Shown: positions 52,874 to 61,442 of the stretch, piece after piece
How positions within the stretch are numbered: the first letter of the stretch is position 1
Layout: the number at the start of each line of letters is the position of its first letter
Source of the DNA: Bacteroides thetaiotaomicron VPI-5482
Lineage (GTDB): Bacteria; Bacteroidota; Bacteroidia; Bacteroidales; Bacteroidaceae
Assembly (NCBI RefSeq): GCF_000011065.1
Contig: NC_004663.1
Location: 1,922,001 to 1,986,000, forward strand
DNA: 64,000 nt
Direction: 5' to 3'
The notes under the pieces: model-generated
The model's input: the letters and a program-made list of their open reading frames with translations, nothing else
Told to the model about the DNA's origin: nothing
Databases searched by the model: none
Position numbers and translations under genes: made by a program

Positions 52874-52954
52874 AAAACACTGCGTTTTACAAGACATAAG
52901 GCTATGCTTTAGGGAGTGAAAAGCATAGCTTTATACCTTGTAAAGCGTAGCTTT
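52874..52954. repeat. 22-bp-period palindromic array E (core AAAGCNTAGCTTT)
   Basis: Four units: AAAACACTGCGTTTT (centre 52881), AAGGCTATGCTTT (52904), AAAGCATAGCTTT (52926) and AAAGCGTAGCTTT (52948). Spacing is 23, 22 and 22 bp. The array lies in the 543-bp gap between the IS110 transposase and the cytochrome c maturation genes; the remainder of that gap (52703-52873 and 52955-53122) shows no gene. Confidence 0.82.
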
Positions 52955-53122
52955 AGCTTCCATATCCTCTCTCCTTTCACCAACAACTACACTGAAGGAT
53001 TACCCTAAACTCATATTAATATCATTATCTACTTGTAACGATTACAATTTTATAAAGATTTTATGTGAATATTCATTTTTATTTCTTTACTTTGCAAAAG
53101 ATAACAAAACAGAAGCACGAAT

Positions 53123-54001
53123 ATGTACTATGTATATGTAGCAGGTTACATTTTATTAGCAGCAGCCATGCAGCTGTTCACAGGAAACTTTCCTGTTTCT
53201 TTTCTCGCCTTTCCGCTGAATATCATCTTTGCGGCGATCTGGCTTTTCCTGTTATGGATACTATATAAAGAATATAATAATCTAAGAATCACCCGTTTTC
53301 TCGGTTCATCCAAAGCCAGCGTTTTATCTATCAGCCTGTTTATCGGTGGTTGCCTGATCATAGGACTTTTCCCCCAGCTATCTGAACCGGAAGCCGAAAT
53401 GCGCAAAGGAATATCAGCCTCATTGGGATGTTACAATTTCATGACTTCATGGATATTCATTTCTATACTCTTATTATTATTAAGCAATCTGGCGATGATC
53501 ACCATCCACGCCTGTCGGCATCGCAAACAAGCACGCTGGCGCTTTATTCTGAACCATACAGGTTTATGGCTGGCTCTGTTTGCCGGATTTCTGGGTAGCA
53601 GTGACACGCAGACATTACGCATACCTTTATATAAAGGTGAACCAAAGCATGAGGCATTCGACATGAATGGCGCATCTTATTATTTAGATTATGATATGGA
53701 ACTCAATTCGTTCGCTGTAGAATATTACCCGAACGGACGTCCTTCCCGCTTTTCCGCCAATGTACGTTTGGGGAATGAGAACGTTCTGCTGGAAGTAAAC
53801 CACCCCTATTCCTACCGACTGGGGGAAGACGTCTACCTCACCGGATACGACGTAACGAAAGGCAACGAAAGCAATTACTGCATTCTACAGGTCGTAAAAC
53901 AACCCTGGAAATATGTGATGGTAGCGGGTATTCTGATGATGCTTGCAGGAGCAGTTCTTTTATTTATAAACGGAGCTAAAGCGTATGATAAACTGGGATA
54001 A
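53123..54001 (+). CDS. ResB-like cytochrome c biogenesis protein
   Basis: The 292-residue membrane protein has hydrophobic segments near 4-22, 27-47, 67-87, 110-133 and 143-160 and a final one at 262-282. A periplasmic domain lies between (about 165-258, QTLRIPLYKGEPKHEAFD; SFAVEYYPNGRPSRFSANV). This is the ResB/Ccs1 layout, which holds apocytochrome c for heme ligation with CcsA. It overlaps the ccsA-like gene by 17 bp. Confidence 0.85.
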   Translation: MYYVYVAGYILLAAAMQLFTGNFPVSFLAFPLNIIFAAIWLFLLWILYKEYNNLRITRFLGSSKASVLSISLFIGGCLIIGLFPQLSEPEAEMRKGISASLGCYNFMTSWIFISILLLLLSNLAMITIHACRHRKQARWRFILNHTGLWLALFAGFLGSSDTQTLRIPLYKGEPKHEAFDMNGASYYLDYDMELNSFAVEYYPNGRPSRFSANVRLGNENVLLEVNHPYSYRLGEDVYLTGYDVTKGNESNYCILQVVKQPWKYVMVAGILMMLAGAVLLFINGAKAYDKLG

Positions 54002-54770
54002 TTTTTATGTATTTGCAGCAGTATCCATCTGCCTATGGCTGGCAGGAGCTGTATTTGCCCTTCGTTCGTCATCGAAGAGTAAGGTGGCAATCGGATTTAC
54101 TTCCGGCGGCATTATTATATTGGGAGTATTTATTGCCGGATTATGGATATTCCTCCAGCGCCCTCCATTACGCACTATGGGAGAAACCCGCTTGTGGTAT
54201 TCATTCTTCATGGGAATAGCAGGATTACTAACCTATATCAGATGGAAGTATCGCTGGATTCTCTCTTTCTCGACGTTACTTTCCACAGTTTTTGTGATCA
54301 TTAATTTGATGAAGCCCGAGATACACGATCAGTCATTGATGCCTGCGCTGCAAAGTGTATGGTTTATCCCGCATGTGACCGTATATATGTTCTCTTACTC
54401 CGTTCTGGGATGTGCTTTCATCATCGCCCTGACCGGACTGTTCCGTCATAAAGAAGAATACCTGCATACAGCAGACAATCTGGTCTACGCAGGTGTCGCC
54501 TTTCTTTCCATCGGTATGCTACTCGGTTCTCTCTGGGCAAAGGAGGCTTGGGGAAACTACTGGAGCTGGGACCCTAAAGAAACTTGGGCAGCCATCACCT
54601 GGATGGGATATTTGCTCTACATTCACCTCCGCCTGTTCAGAAGAACCGGACGGAAAACACTCTACGTCCTGCTCATAGTCTCCTTCCTTGCTTTACAAAT
54701 GTGCTGGTATGGAGTCAACTACCTGCCGGCGGCCCAACAAAGCGTACATTTATATAATCGTAATAACTAA
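53985..54770 (+). CDS. ccsA: CcsA/CcmC-family cytochrome c assembly protein
   Basis: The 261-residue membrane protein has about eight hydrophobic segments and the heme-handling WWD motif WGNYWSWDPKETWAAITW (about 188-205), flanked by His residues (HVTVYMFSYS, YIHLRLF). With the ResB-like protein it attaches heme to CxxCH proteins at the periplasmic face. The tri-heme peroxidase downstream is a natural client. Confidence 0.92.
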   Translation: MINWDNFYVFAAVSICLWLAGAVFALRSSSKSKVAIGFTSGGIIILGVFIAGLWIFLQRPPLRTMGETRLWYSFFMGIAGLLTYIRWKYRWILSFSTLLSTVFVIINLMKPEIHDQSLMPALQSVWFIPHVTVYMFSYSVLGCAFIIALTGLFRHKEEYLHTADNLVYAGVAFLSIGMLLGSLWAKEAWGNYWSWDPKETWAAITWMGYLLYIHLRLFRRTGRKTLYVLLIVSFLALQMCWYGVNYLPAAQQSVHLYNRNN

Positions 54771-54790
54771 CCTCAAAAAACAAATGTGAA

Positions 54791-56173
54791 ATGAAGAGAA
54801 GTACAAAACTAATCGTAGCATTTTTGGTAGTCGTGGCGGCATTGGCAGTCACTTACCGACTGATGCACCGGGTGCCTTCTGCCGATTTGGAAGCAAACGT
54901 ACAGATGCAACAGATTATTACGGATGCAGGATGCCTGAGATGCCATACCTCAACACCGGAACTACCGTTCTATGCAAATATGCCTGTCGCCGGAAAAATT
55001 GTAATGGAAGACGTGAGCAAAGCCTATCGCGCTTTCGACATGACTCAGATGGAGAAAGACATGAAGGAAGGGCGCCCTCTCAATCCGGTTGACCTGGCTA
55101 AAGTAGAAAAAGTAATCCTCGACGGAAAGATGCCGCAGGCAAAGTATTACCTTGTACATTGGGGAGCTTCTTTCAACGATGCAAAGAAAGAGGTAGCACT
55201 GAGCTGGGTAAAAAATCACCGCATGGGACTGTATACCGATGTAGCGGTAGCACCTGATTTCATTAACGAACCGATTCGTCCTATTGCCGACTCGATCTCA
55301 GTCGATGTACGCAAAGTGGTCTTAGGAAATCTGTTGTATCACGACACCCGCTTATCGGCAGACAACACCGTTTCATGTGCCAGCTGTCATGGCCTGGATA
55401 CCGGTGGCGTTGACAACAAGCAGTATTCTGAAGGAGTAGGCGGTCAGTTGGGCGGTGTCAATGCCCCGACCGTATACAATGCTGCCTATAACTTTGTTCA
55501 ATTCTGGGACGGACGTGCCGGAACTCTGGCAGAACAAGCTGCCGGCCCTCCATTGAATCCGGTAGAAATGGCTTGCGAGTCATTCGATCAGATCATCAGC
55601 AAACTGGCAGAAGACAAGAATTTCGTAGTAGCATTCAACGAAGTATATCCCGACGGATTGAGCGAAAAGAATATCACAAATGCTATTCAGGAGTTCGAAA
55701 AGACATTGCTGACTCCTAATTCACGCTTCGACCGTTATCTGAAAGGACAGAAAGATGCCATCACCGCAGATGAAATCGCCGGATACGACCTTTTCAAGAA
55801 ATATGATTGTGCGACTTGTCATGTGGGAGAAATCCTCGGCGGACAATCTTATGAACTGATCGGTGTACAGCATGATTATTTCGCAGACCGTCAGGCAGAA
55901 ATGACTGAAGAAGACAACGGACGATTCAAGCAGACAAAAGCAGAGCGTGACCGCCACCGCTTCAAAGTGCCGGGATTGAGAAATATCGAACTGACCGCTC
56001 CTTATTTCCACGACGGCAGCATGGCTACTATGGATGATGCGGTTCGCGCCATGGCCAAATATCAGTTAGGCATCGACCTGCCACAACCGGAAGTAGATAA
56101 GATTGTCGCCTTCCTCCGTACACTGACCGGAGAGTATAAAGGCAAATTACTGACGAATAAGAACATGATCTGA
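54791..56173 (+). CDS. Tri-heme cytochrome c peroxidase
   Basis: The 460-residue product has an N-terminal anchor (6-24) and three heme-c sites: CLRCH (48-52), CASCH (196-200) and CATCH (340-344). The last two fit the classical di-heme peroxidase with MauG-like spacing; the first adds an N-terminal heme domain (about 40-150), as in YhjA-type quinol peroxidases. It reduces H2O2 in the periplasm. It lies 20 bp after ccsA, forming one operon with its maturation factors. Confidence 0.93.
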   Translation: MKRSTKLIVAFLVVVAALAVTYRLMHRVPSADLEANVQMQQIITDAGCLRCHTSTPELPFYANMPVAGKIVMEDVSKAYRAFDMTQMEKDMKEGRPLNPVDLAKVEKVILDGKMPQAKYYLVHWGASFNDAKKEVALSWVKNHRMGLYTDVAVAPDFINEPIRPIADSISVDVRKVVLGNLLYHDTRLSADNTVSCASCHGLDTGGVDNKQYSEGVGGQLGGVNAPTVYNAAYNFVQFWDGRAGTLAEQAAGPPLNPVEMACESFDQIISKLAEDKNFVVAFNEVYPDGLSEKNITNAIQEFEKTLLTPNSRFDRYLKGQKDAITADEIAGYDLFKKYDCATCHVGEILGGQSYELIGVQHDYFADRQAEMTEEDNGRFKQTKAERDRHRFKVPGLRNIELTAPYFHDGSMATMDDAVRAMAKYQLGIDLPQPEVDKIVAFLRTLTGEYKGKLLTNKNMI

Positions 56174-56182
56174 CAAGACCAA

Positions 56183-56263
56183 ACAGAGGCTCCATTTCAC
56201 CCGAACAGAGCCTCTGATTGATGTAAACAGAGCCTCCGTTTCACCTAAACAGAGGCTCTGTTT
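56183..56263. repeat. 22-bp-period palindromic array D (core AGAGSCTC)
   Basis: Four cores start at 56185 (AGAGGCTC), 56207 (AGAGCCTC), 56229 (AGAGCCTC) and 56251 (AGAGGCTC), exactly 22 bp apart. Linkers 1 and 3 are related (CATTTCACCCGAAC, CGTTTCACCTAAAC); linker 2 differs (TGATTGATGTAAAC). The last core is followed by a T run (AACAGAGGCTCTGTTTTT) and could act as a terminator for the peroxidase gene. The array starts 11 bp after the peroxidase stop. Confidence 0.88.
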
Positions 56264-56424
56264 TTCTTGCCTGAAAATCAGAGCTTTCCCTTGTACTTTT
56301 TACCTTCTTTCCTACTCGTATTCCAATATGTTCCGCTGTCCCCTCTCCACAAAAAGTCCATTCCTTTTGGAGAGTTCAGTTATTTATTTTACTTTTGTCC
56401 ATCACCAATAAATACTCTGAAAAT

Positions 56425-57306
56425 ATGACTTTGATAGACGGAAAAGCCATTTCCGAACAAGTGAAACAAGAGATTGCAGCCGAAGTAGCCGAAATTGTTG
56501 CTCGTGGCGGTAAACGCCCGCATCTGGCAGCAATCCTTGTAGGACATGATGGTGGCAGCGAAACGTATGTAGCCGCCAAAGTAAAAGCCTGCGAAGTATG
56601 TGGATTCAAATCTTCCCTCATCCGTTACGAAAGTGACGTGACCGAAGAAGAACTACTCGCCAAAGTACGCGAACTGAATAATGACGACGACGTAGACGGA
56701 TTTATCGTACAGCTCCCGTTACCCAAACATATCTCCGAACAGAAAGTTATCGAAACGATCGACTATCGTAAAGATGTAGACGGATTCCACCCTATCAACG
56801 TGGGACGCATGTCTATCGGACTTCCCTGCTATGTATCCGCCACCCCGAACGGTATTCTTGAACTGCTGAAACGCTATGAGATAGAGACGTCGGGAAAGAA
56901 ATGTGTTGTACTCGGCCGCAGCAATATTGTAGGCAAACCGATGGCTTCACTGATGATGCAGAAAGCGTACCCGGGAGATGCAACTGTTACTGTATGCCAC
57001 AGCCGCAGCAAAGACCTGGTAAAAGAATGTCAGGAAGCAGATATTATTATCGCTGCTTTGGGCCAACCCAACTTCGTGAAAGAAGAAATGGTAAAAGAAG
57101 GTGCAGTAGTAATCGACGTAGGTACCACCCGTGTTCCGGATGCCAGCAAAAAATCCGGTTTCAAACTGACAGGCGATGTGAAGTTTGATGAGGTAGCGCC
57201 GAAGTGCTCATTCATCACTCCCGTACCGGGCGGCGTGGGTCCAATGACGATTGTATCACTGATGAAAAATACACTTTTAGCCGGTAAAAAAGCTATTTAT
57301 AAGTAG
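56425..57306 (+). CDS. folD: Methylenetetrahydrofolate dehydrogenase / cyclohydrolase
   Basis: From MTLIDGKAI the 293-residue bifunctional enzyme interconverts methylene-, methenyl- and 10-formyl-THF. Marks are VGHDGGSETYVAAKVKACE with the catalytic Lys, FIVQLPLPKHI, KDVDGFHPINVGR, CVVLGRSNIVGKPMA and FITPVPGGVGPMTI. The start was set ten codons inside a longer frame because this gives the canonical N-terminus. Confidence 0.97.
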   Translation: MTLIDGKAISEQVKQEIAAEVAEIVARGGKRPHLAAILVGHDGGSETYVAAKVKACEVCGFKSSLIRYESDVTEEELLAKVRELNNDDDVDGFIVQLPLPKHISEQKVIETIDYRKDVDGFHPINVGRMSIGLPCYVSATPNGILELLKRYEIETSGKKCVVLGRSNIVGKPMASLMMQKAYPGDATVTVCHSRSKDLVKECQEADIIIAALGQPNFVKEEMVKEGAVVIDVGTTRVPDASKKSGFKLTGDVKFDEVAPKCSFITPVPGGVGPMTIVSLMKNTLLAGKKAIYK

Positions 57307-57313
57307 AATATTG

Positions 57314-57343
57314 AAGGACAGTGAAATGTATTTCACTGTCCTT
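57314..57343 (+). terminator. folD terminator
   Basis: A 14-bp perfect stem AAGGACAGTGAAAT / ATTTCACTGTCCTT with a 2-nt loop is followed by TTCC. The 117 bp beyond to the next gene hold a 16-codon frame (57367-57417) that I regard as chance or a broken start. Confidence 0.75.
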
Positions 57344-57460
57344 TTCCTTCCCTTAATCTGACAGTTATGAAAACAATTACGATTCTTCCTCTCTTATTAT
57401 GTCCGTTTCCTGCCTAAGTAACAATCATTCTCGAAAAGACATTATAATCCTCTTGAACGT

Positions 57461-58597
57461 ATGAAAGAACTATTAGTATCCCTTCTCCTGGTTACACAAT
57501 TCTCTTGTATCAGCAAAGCGCAAGAAAATGATACTACCACACAGATACTGACAACTGACAGTCTGCAAACAGACACCCTTTCGCTTCTTTTTGCAGGTGA
57601 CCTCATGCAGCATCAAGGACAAATTAACGCTGCACGTACTGCGACAGGAGGCTACGATTATTCCAGCTATTTTGAATATGTCAAAGACGAAATCCAAAGT
57701 GCTGACTTTGCCATAGCTAATCTGGAAGTTACTCTCGGAGGAAAACCGTACAAAGGCTATCCCGCTTTCAGCGCTCCCGATGAATATCTGACCGCTATTC
57801 ATAATGCCGGATTCAATGTACTGATAACCGCCAATAACCATAGTCTCGACCGTGGCAGAAAAGGCTTGGAACGCACCATACAATTAATAGACTCCTTAAA
57901 AATTCCACACGCCGGAACGTACCTCAACGCTGAAGAGCGTGAAAATAAATACCCTCTTTTATTAGAAAAAAAAGGCTTCCGCATTGCCATACTCAACTAT
58001 ACATACGGAACAAACGGAATCCCTGTCACTCCGCCCAATATCGTCAATTATATTGATACGACCATTATATCCAAAGATATCGAAGCAAGTAAAACACTGA
58101 ATCCCGATGCGATTATTGCTTGTATGCATTGGGGGATCGAATACCAGTCACTCCCCGACAAAGAACAGAAGTTTCTGACCTATTGGCTGCTTCAAAAAGG
58201 AGTAAATCACATAATCGGTTGTCATCCGCATGTTGTGCAACCTATCGAAGTTCGCGAAGACAGTCTGACAAACGAGAAGCATCTGGTAGTATATTCATTG
58301 GGAAATTATATTTCCAATATGTCCGCCCGTCGCACGGATGGCGGCTTGATGGTCAAAATGGAATTAGTAAAAGATAGTACCACCCGACTCAACCATTGCG
58401 AATATAGCTTGGTATGGACAGCCCGTCCCGTTCAATCGAAAAAAAAGAATCATCAATTACTACCGATTAATTTCCCTACTGACTCCATTTCCGTAAATGC
58501 ACGTAACTCTCTGAGAATCTTCGCAAATGATGCGCGAGCCCTCTTCAACAAGCATAATCGGGGAATAAAAGAATATCTTTTTTATAAAAAAAAGTAG
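57461..58597 (+). CDS. CapA-family metallophosphatase-fold protein
   Basis: The 378-residue product has a signal peptide (1-20, ending CISKAQ) and the PGA_cap fold: LLFAGDLMQHQGQI, FAIANLEVTLGG, LITANNHSLDRG, AIIACMHWGIEYQ and IIGCHPHVVQPIE, all metal-site loops of calcineurin-like phosphatases. CapA members support poly-gamma-glutamate capsule work, but no capB/capC genes are nearby, so the substrate is unknown. Confidence 0.88.
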   Translation: MKELLVSLLLVTQFSCISKAQENDTTTQILTTDSLQTDTLSLLFAGDLMQHQGQINAARTATGGYDYSSYFEYVKDEIQSADFAIANLEVTLGGKPYKGYPAFSAPDEYLTAIHNAGFNVLITANNHSLDRGRKGLERTIQLIDSLKIPHAGTYLNAEERENKYPLLLEKKGFRIAILNYTYGTNGIPVTPPNIVNYIDTTIISKDIEASKTLNPDAIIACMHWGIEYQSLPDKEQKFLTYWLLQKGVNHIIGCHPHVVQPIEVREDSLTNEKHLVVYSLGNYISNMSARRTDGGLMVKMELVKDSTTRLNHCEYSLVWTARPVQSKKKNHQLLPINFPTDSISVNARNSLRIFANDARALFNKHNRGIKEYLFYKKK

Positions 58598-58606
58598 CAG
58601 AATCTT

Positions 58607-58636
58607 TTGGAGATTTAAAGATAATATCTATCTTTG
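58607..58636 (+). promoter_or_regulatory. tRNA-His promoter
   Basis: TTG (58607-58609), 19-bp spacer and TATCTTTG (58629-58636), 26 bp ahead of the tRNA. The match to the Bacteroides consensus is exact. Confidence 0.82.
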
Positions 58637-58662
58637 CACCGCGTTAGAGAAACGCAGACATG

Positions 58663-58736
58663 GTGGATGTAGTTCAGTTGGTTAGAGCGTCAGATTGTGG
58701 TTCTGAATGTCGCCGGTTCGAGTCCGGTCTTCCACC
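58663..58736 (+). tRNA. tRNA-His (anticodon GTG)
   Basis: Cloverleaf with acceptor GTGGATG/CTTCCAC (one T-T mismatch), D arm GTTCAGTTGGTTAGAGC, anticodon loop TTGTGGT with GTG, and T arm GCCGG TTCGAGT CCGGT. The G at 58662 supplies the extra -1 base of tRNA-His. CCA is not encoded. Confidence 0.95.
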
Positions 58737-58758
58737 CCCAAAAGAAAGACTAAAAGAC

Positions 58759-58790
58759 AAGTCCTGTAAAGCGAAAGATTTACAGGACTT
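58759..58790 (+). terminator. Terminator after tRNA-His
   Basis: A 12-bp perfect stem AAGTCCTGTAAA / TTTACAGGACTT with an 8-nt loop is followed by ATTTTTTATT. Confidence 0.8.
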
Positions 58791-58814
58791 ATTTTTTATT
58801 AATACAATAGCTTT

Positions 58815-59051
58815 ATGGAAAACAACAAAAAACTGACTCGTTCCAGAAAAGAACGAATGATAGCCGGAGTATGCGGAGGTTTAGCCGAATACTTGGGATG
58901 GGACCCTACTCTAGTAAGAATAGTCTATGCGCTGGCTACCATCTTCACTGCTTTTGCAGGAATCATTATTTACCTTATTCTATGGATCATTATGCCGGAA
59001 GAAAGGTATAGCGACGGATACAGTGGCAGAATGAATCAACGTTTACATTAG
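58815..59051 (+). CDS. PspC-domain membrane protein
   Basis: The 78-residue product has the PspC signature LTRSRKERMIAGVCGGLAEYLGWDPTLVRIVYAL followed by a transmembrane helix (about 38-60, TIFTAFAGIIIYLILWIIM) and PEE. PspC-domain proteins sense or stabilise the inner membrane under stress. It is a single gene downstream of tRNA-His. Confidence 0.92.
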   Translation: MENNKKLTRSRKERMIAGVCGGLAEYLGWDPTLVRIVYALATIFTAFAGIIIYLILWIIMPEERYSDGYSGRMNQRLH

Positions 59052-59064
59052 TATTGCTTTCATA

Positions 59065-59100
59065 TCCATCCGGAGCATTTACTTTAAAGATCCGGATGGA
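59065..59100. terminator. Hairpin between PspC gene and dnaX
   Basis: TCCATCCGGA (59065-59074) pairs with TCCGGATGGA (59091-59100) and lies between convergent genes. T runs are weak on both sides, so function is less certain. Confidence 0.5.
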
Positions 59101-59121
59101 AATCTTATAGAGGTCCGTACA

Positions 59122-60981
59122 TTAATATAATTCAAGTCCGAACTCATCTTTCAGTTGCATGAGCGCCTGATTCTTCTGAGCCATCATCTGGAACTTCTCA
59201 ACACGACCAACCGCCCGAACAGTTTCCGTAGGTTCACTGACCCGTACTGTCATCGCCACTTTGCTGTTCTTCAATCTTCCACGAAGGTAAGTCTGTAATT
59301 CCGGAATCAAAGCTGTAAAATCTTTAGCAGCAATCTCATTATCGACCACTACTTCAAAAGTAGTCGAATTATTCAATAATACCGGACGTATCACTTGCAT
59401 ACGCTTTGCTATAGCTACCTGTTCTTTGGGTAACTGTCCCGCATATTCCTGCCAGTAATAATTCAAATCTCTGTCGTTGAAGATAAAGTCTTCTTCCGGC
59501 TGTATTTGAACCTGAGCAACATTGTTTTTGGCTGTATTCTGAGCAGCCTGATCACGTTGCGGATTTTTGATAGATACTCCCAGACTAGACATCTTCATCA
59601 CAGGAATCTTCCGTTCCTCTTTGGAAATCGAAGAAATTCCAGCACTCTGTGACGGAGCGGAAGCAGTATTTACCGGAGCAGCAGCCCCCGAAGCAACAGA
59701 TACCTGCGGTTGACGCACAGCAGTATTAGCGGCAGACGGAGCAGTAGCCGGAGACGGAGCAGTATGAACAGTAGTCTGTTGAGCAGACGTTGCAGAAGCG
59801 ACCTGCGGCTGCTGAGCTGCGGCAGGTTGGGTGAATACGGGTTTTATGGTCTGCTTAGGGCCACGCCCACCACTTACGTCATCCCCCTCGGTGGTAAGCT
59901 GGGCAACCTGTATCAAGGTCAGTTCCACCAGTAAGCGCTTGTTCTTGCTGGCACGGTAATTCAAATCACAATCATTGCAAAGTTTCATCGCACGGTAAAG
60001 AAACTGCAACGGGCATTTCTGCGCCTGTTCCTGATAACGCTGACGTATGCTCGCCCCTACTTCCAGTAATGGCAAGGTAGCGGCATCCTTACTGACCAGC
60101 AAATCCCGGCAATGCGAAGATAATCCGGTGATGAAGTGACTACCGTCAAATCCTTTATTCAGTACATCATTGAAAAGCAACAACGCATCACTCACCCTGT
60201 TTTCAAGAAAACAATCCGTCAGACGGAAATAATATTCGTAATCGAGAACGTTCAAGTTCTCAATAACACTCTTATAAGTAATATTCCCTCCCGTAAAACT
60301 CACTACCTGATCGAAGATAGACAATGCGTCACGCATACCTCCATCCGCTTTCATCGCAATGACATTCAGCGCTTCGGGTTCTGCCGTAATATTTTCTTTT
60401 GCAGCAACGTACGACAAATGATTCACCGTATCTTCGACACTGATCCGGTTAAAATCATAAATCTGGCAACGGGAAAGGATAGTCGGAAGAATCTTATGCT
60501 TCTCCGTCGTAGCCAGAATAAAGATAGCGTGACGGGGAGGTTCCTCCAATGTTTTCAAGAATGCGTTGAAAGCGGAAGCCGAGAGCATATGCACCTCATC
60601 GATAATATATACCTTATATTTACCGATCTGTGGCGGGATGCGCACCTGTTCCACCAATTGACGGATATCATCCACCGAATTGTTGGAAGCGGCATCAAGT
60701 TCATGGATATTATACGACCGCTGTTCGTTGAAAGCCACACACGATTCGCATTCGTTGCAGGCTTCACCATCGGTAGTAGGCGTCATACAGTTGATGGTTT
60801 TGGCGAAGATACGCGCACAAGTAGTCTTTCCCACCCCGCGCGGTCCGCAAAACAAATAAGCATGAGCCAATTTCTGGGTAGCGATTGCATTCTTTAATGT
60901 AGTAGTCAACGCTCGTTGTCCCACCACCGATTCGAATGTGGACGGACGGTACTTACGAGCTGATACAATATAGTTCTCCAT
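59122..60981 (-). CDS. dnaX: DNA polymerase III subunit gamma/tau
   Basis: From MENYIVSARKYRP the 619-residue clamp-loader ATPase has Walker A GPRGVGKT (46-53), zinc Cys at 65, 75, 78 and 81 (CNECESC), DEVHMLSASAFNAFLKTLEEPP and sensor 1 LATTEKHKILPTILSRCQ. A long Ala/Gln/Thr/Ser-Pro linker (about 380-490) leads to a tau-like C-terminus. It loads the sliding clamp in replication. The start is 18 codons inside a longer frame because TACATTTG at 61031-61024 is the likely -7 box. Confidence 0.96.
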   Translation of the reverse strand: MENYIVSARKYRPSTFESVVGQRALTTTLKNAIATQKLAHAYLFCGPRGVGKTTCARIFAKTINCMTPTTDGEACNECESCVAFNEQRSYNIHELDAASNNSVDDIRQLVEQVRIPPQIGKYKVYIIDEVHMLSASAFNAFLKTLEEPPRHAIFILATTEKHKILPTILSRCQIYDFNRISVEDTVNHLSYVAAKENITAEPEALNVIAMKADGGMRDALSIFDQVVSFTGGNITYKSVIENLNVLDYEYYFRLTDCFLENRVSDALLLFNDVLNKGFDGSHFITGLSSHCRDLLVSKDAATLPLLEVGASIRQRYQEQAQKCPLQFLYRAMKLCNDCDLNYRASKNKRLLVELTLIQVAQLTTEGDDVSGGRGPKQTIKPVFTQPAAAQQPQVASATSAQQTTVHTAPSPATAPSAANTAVRQPQVSVASGAAAPVNTASAPSQSAGISSISKEERKIPVMKMSSLGVSIKNPQRDQAAQNTAKNNVAQVQIQPEEDFIFNDRDLNYYWQEYAGQLPKEQVAIAKRMQVIRPVLLNNSTTFEVVVDNEIAAKDFTALIPELQTYLRGRLKNSKVAMTVRVSEPTETVRAVGRVEKFQMMAQKNQALMQLKDEFGLELY

Positions 60982-61139
60982 ATCCGGGATTCTCTCTGTT
61001 TTTTTTGATTTTTCGCTTTCAGTGCAAATGTACACAAAAAAGTGATAAGTAATAAAGGATAGAGAAAGAAGTTTTGAACCTAAAGCGGTAAGTTTTTAAG
61101 TTATTAGTTTTATCTTTGCGGATATAAAAAAGAGAAATT

Positions 61140-61442
61140 ATGGATAAACTGATCACTATCTGGAGTTTCATATGCCGGCGCAAGTATCTTATCACCGTCG
61201 TTGCATTTGCTGTTATCATTGGTTTTCTGGACGAGAACAGCCTGTTCCGCCGTCTGGGATACGAACGCGAAATCAGCCAGCTGAAAGAAGAGATAGAAAA
61301 ATACCGGGCGGACTACGAAGAGAACACCAAACGTCTCAACGAGCTGAACAGCAATCCGGATGCTATCGAACAGGTGGCACGTGAAAAGTATCTGATGAAG
61401 AAGCCCAACGAAGATATTTACGTTTTTGAAGATAATAAATGA
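61140..61442 (+). CDS. FtsB/DivIC-family septum formation protein
   Basis: The 100-residue product has a short cytoplasmic start, one transmembrane helix (about 16-36, KYLITVVAFAVIIGFLDENS), a coiled coil (about 40-70, REISQLKEEIEKYRADYEENTKRLNEL) and the conserved IEQVAREKYLMKKPNEDIYVF. This is the bitopic divisome protein that works with FtsL and FtsQ. TATCTTTG at 61111-61118 is its -7 box. Its stop overlaps the next ATG (ATGA). Confidence 0.92.
   Translation: MDKLITIWSFICRRKYLITVVAFAVIIGFLDENSLFRRLGYEREISQLKEEIEKYRADYEENTKRLNELNSNPDAIEQVAREKYLMKKPNEDIYVFEDNK

Noticed and set aside
57367..57417. 16-codon frame before the CapA-like gene as a leader peptide
   Set aside because: It has no regulatory codon run or attenuator-like hairpins; it may be chance.
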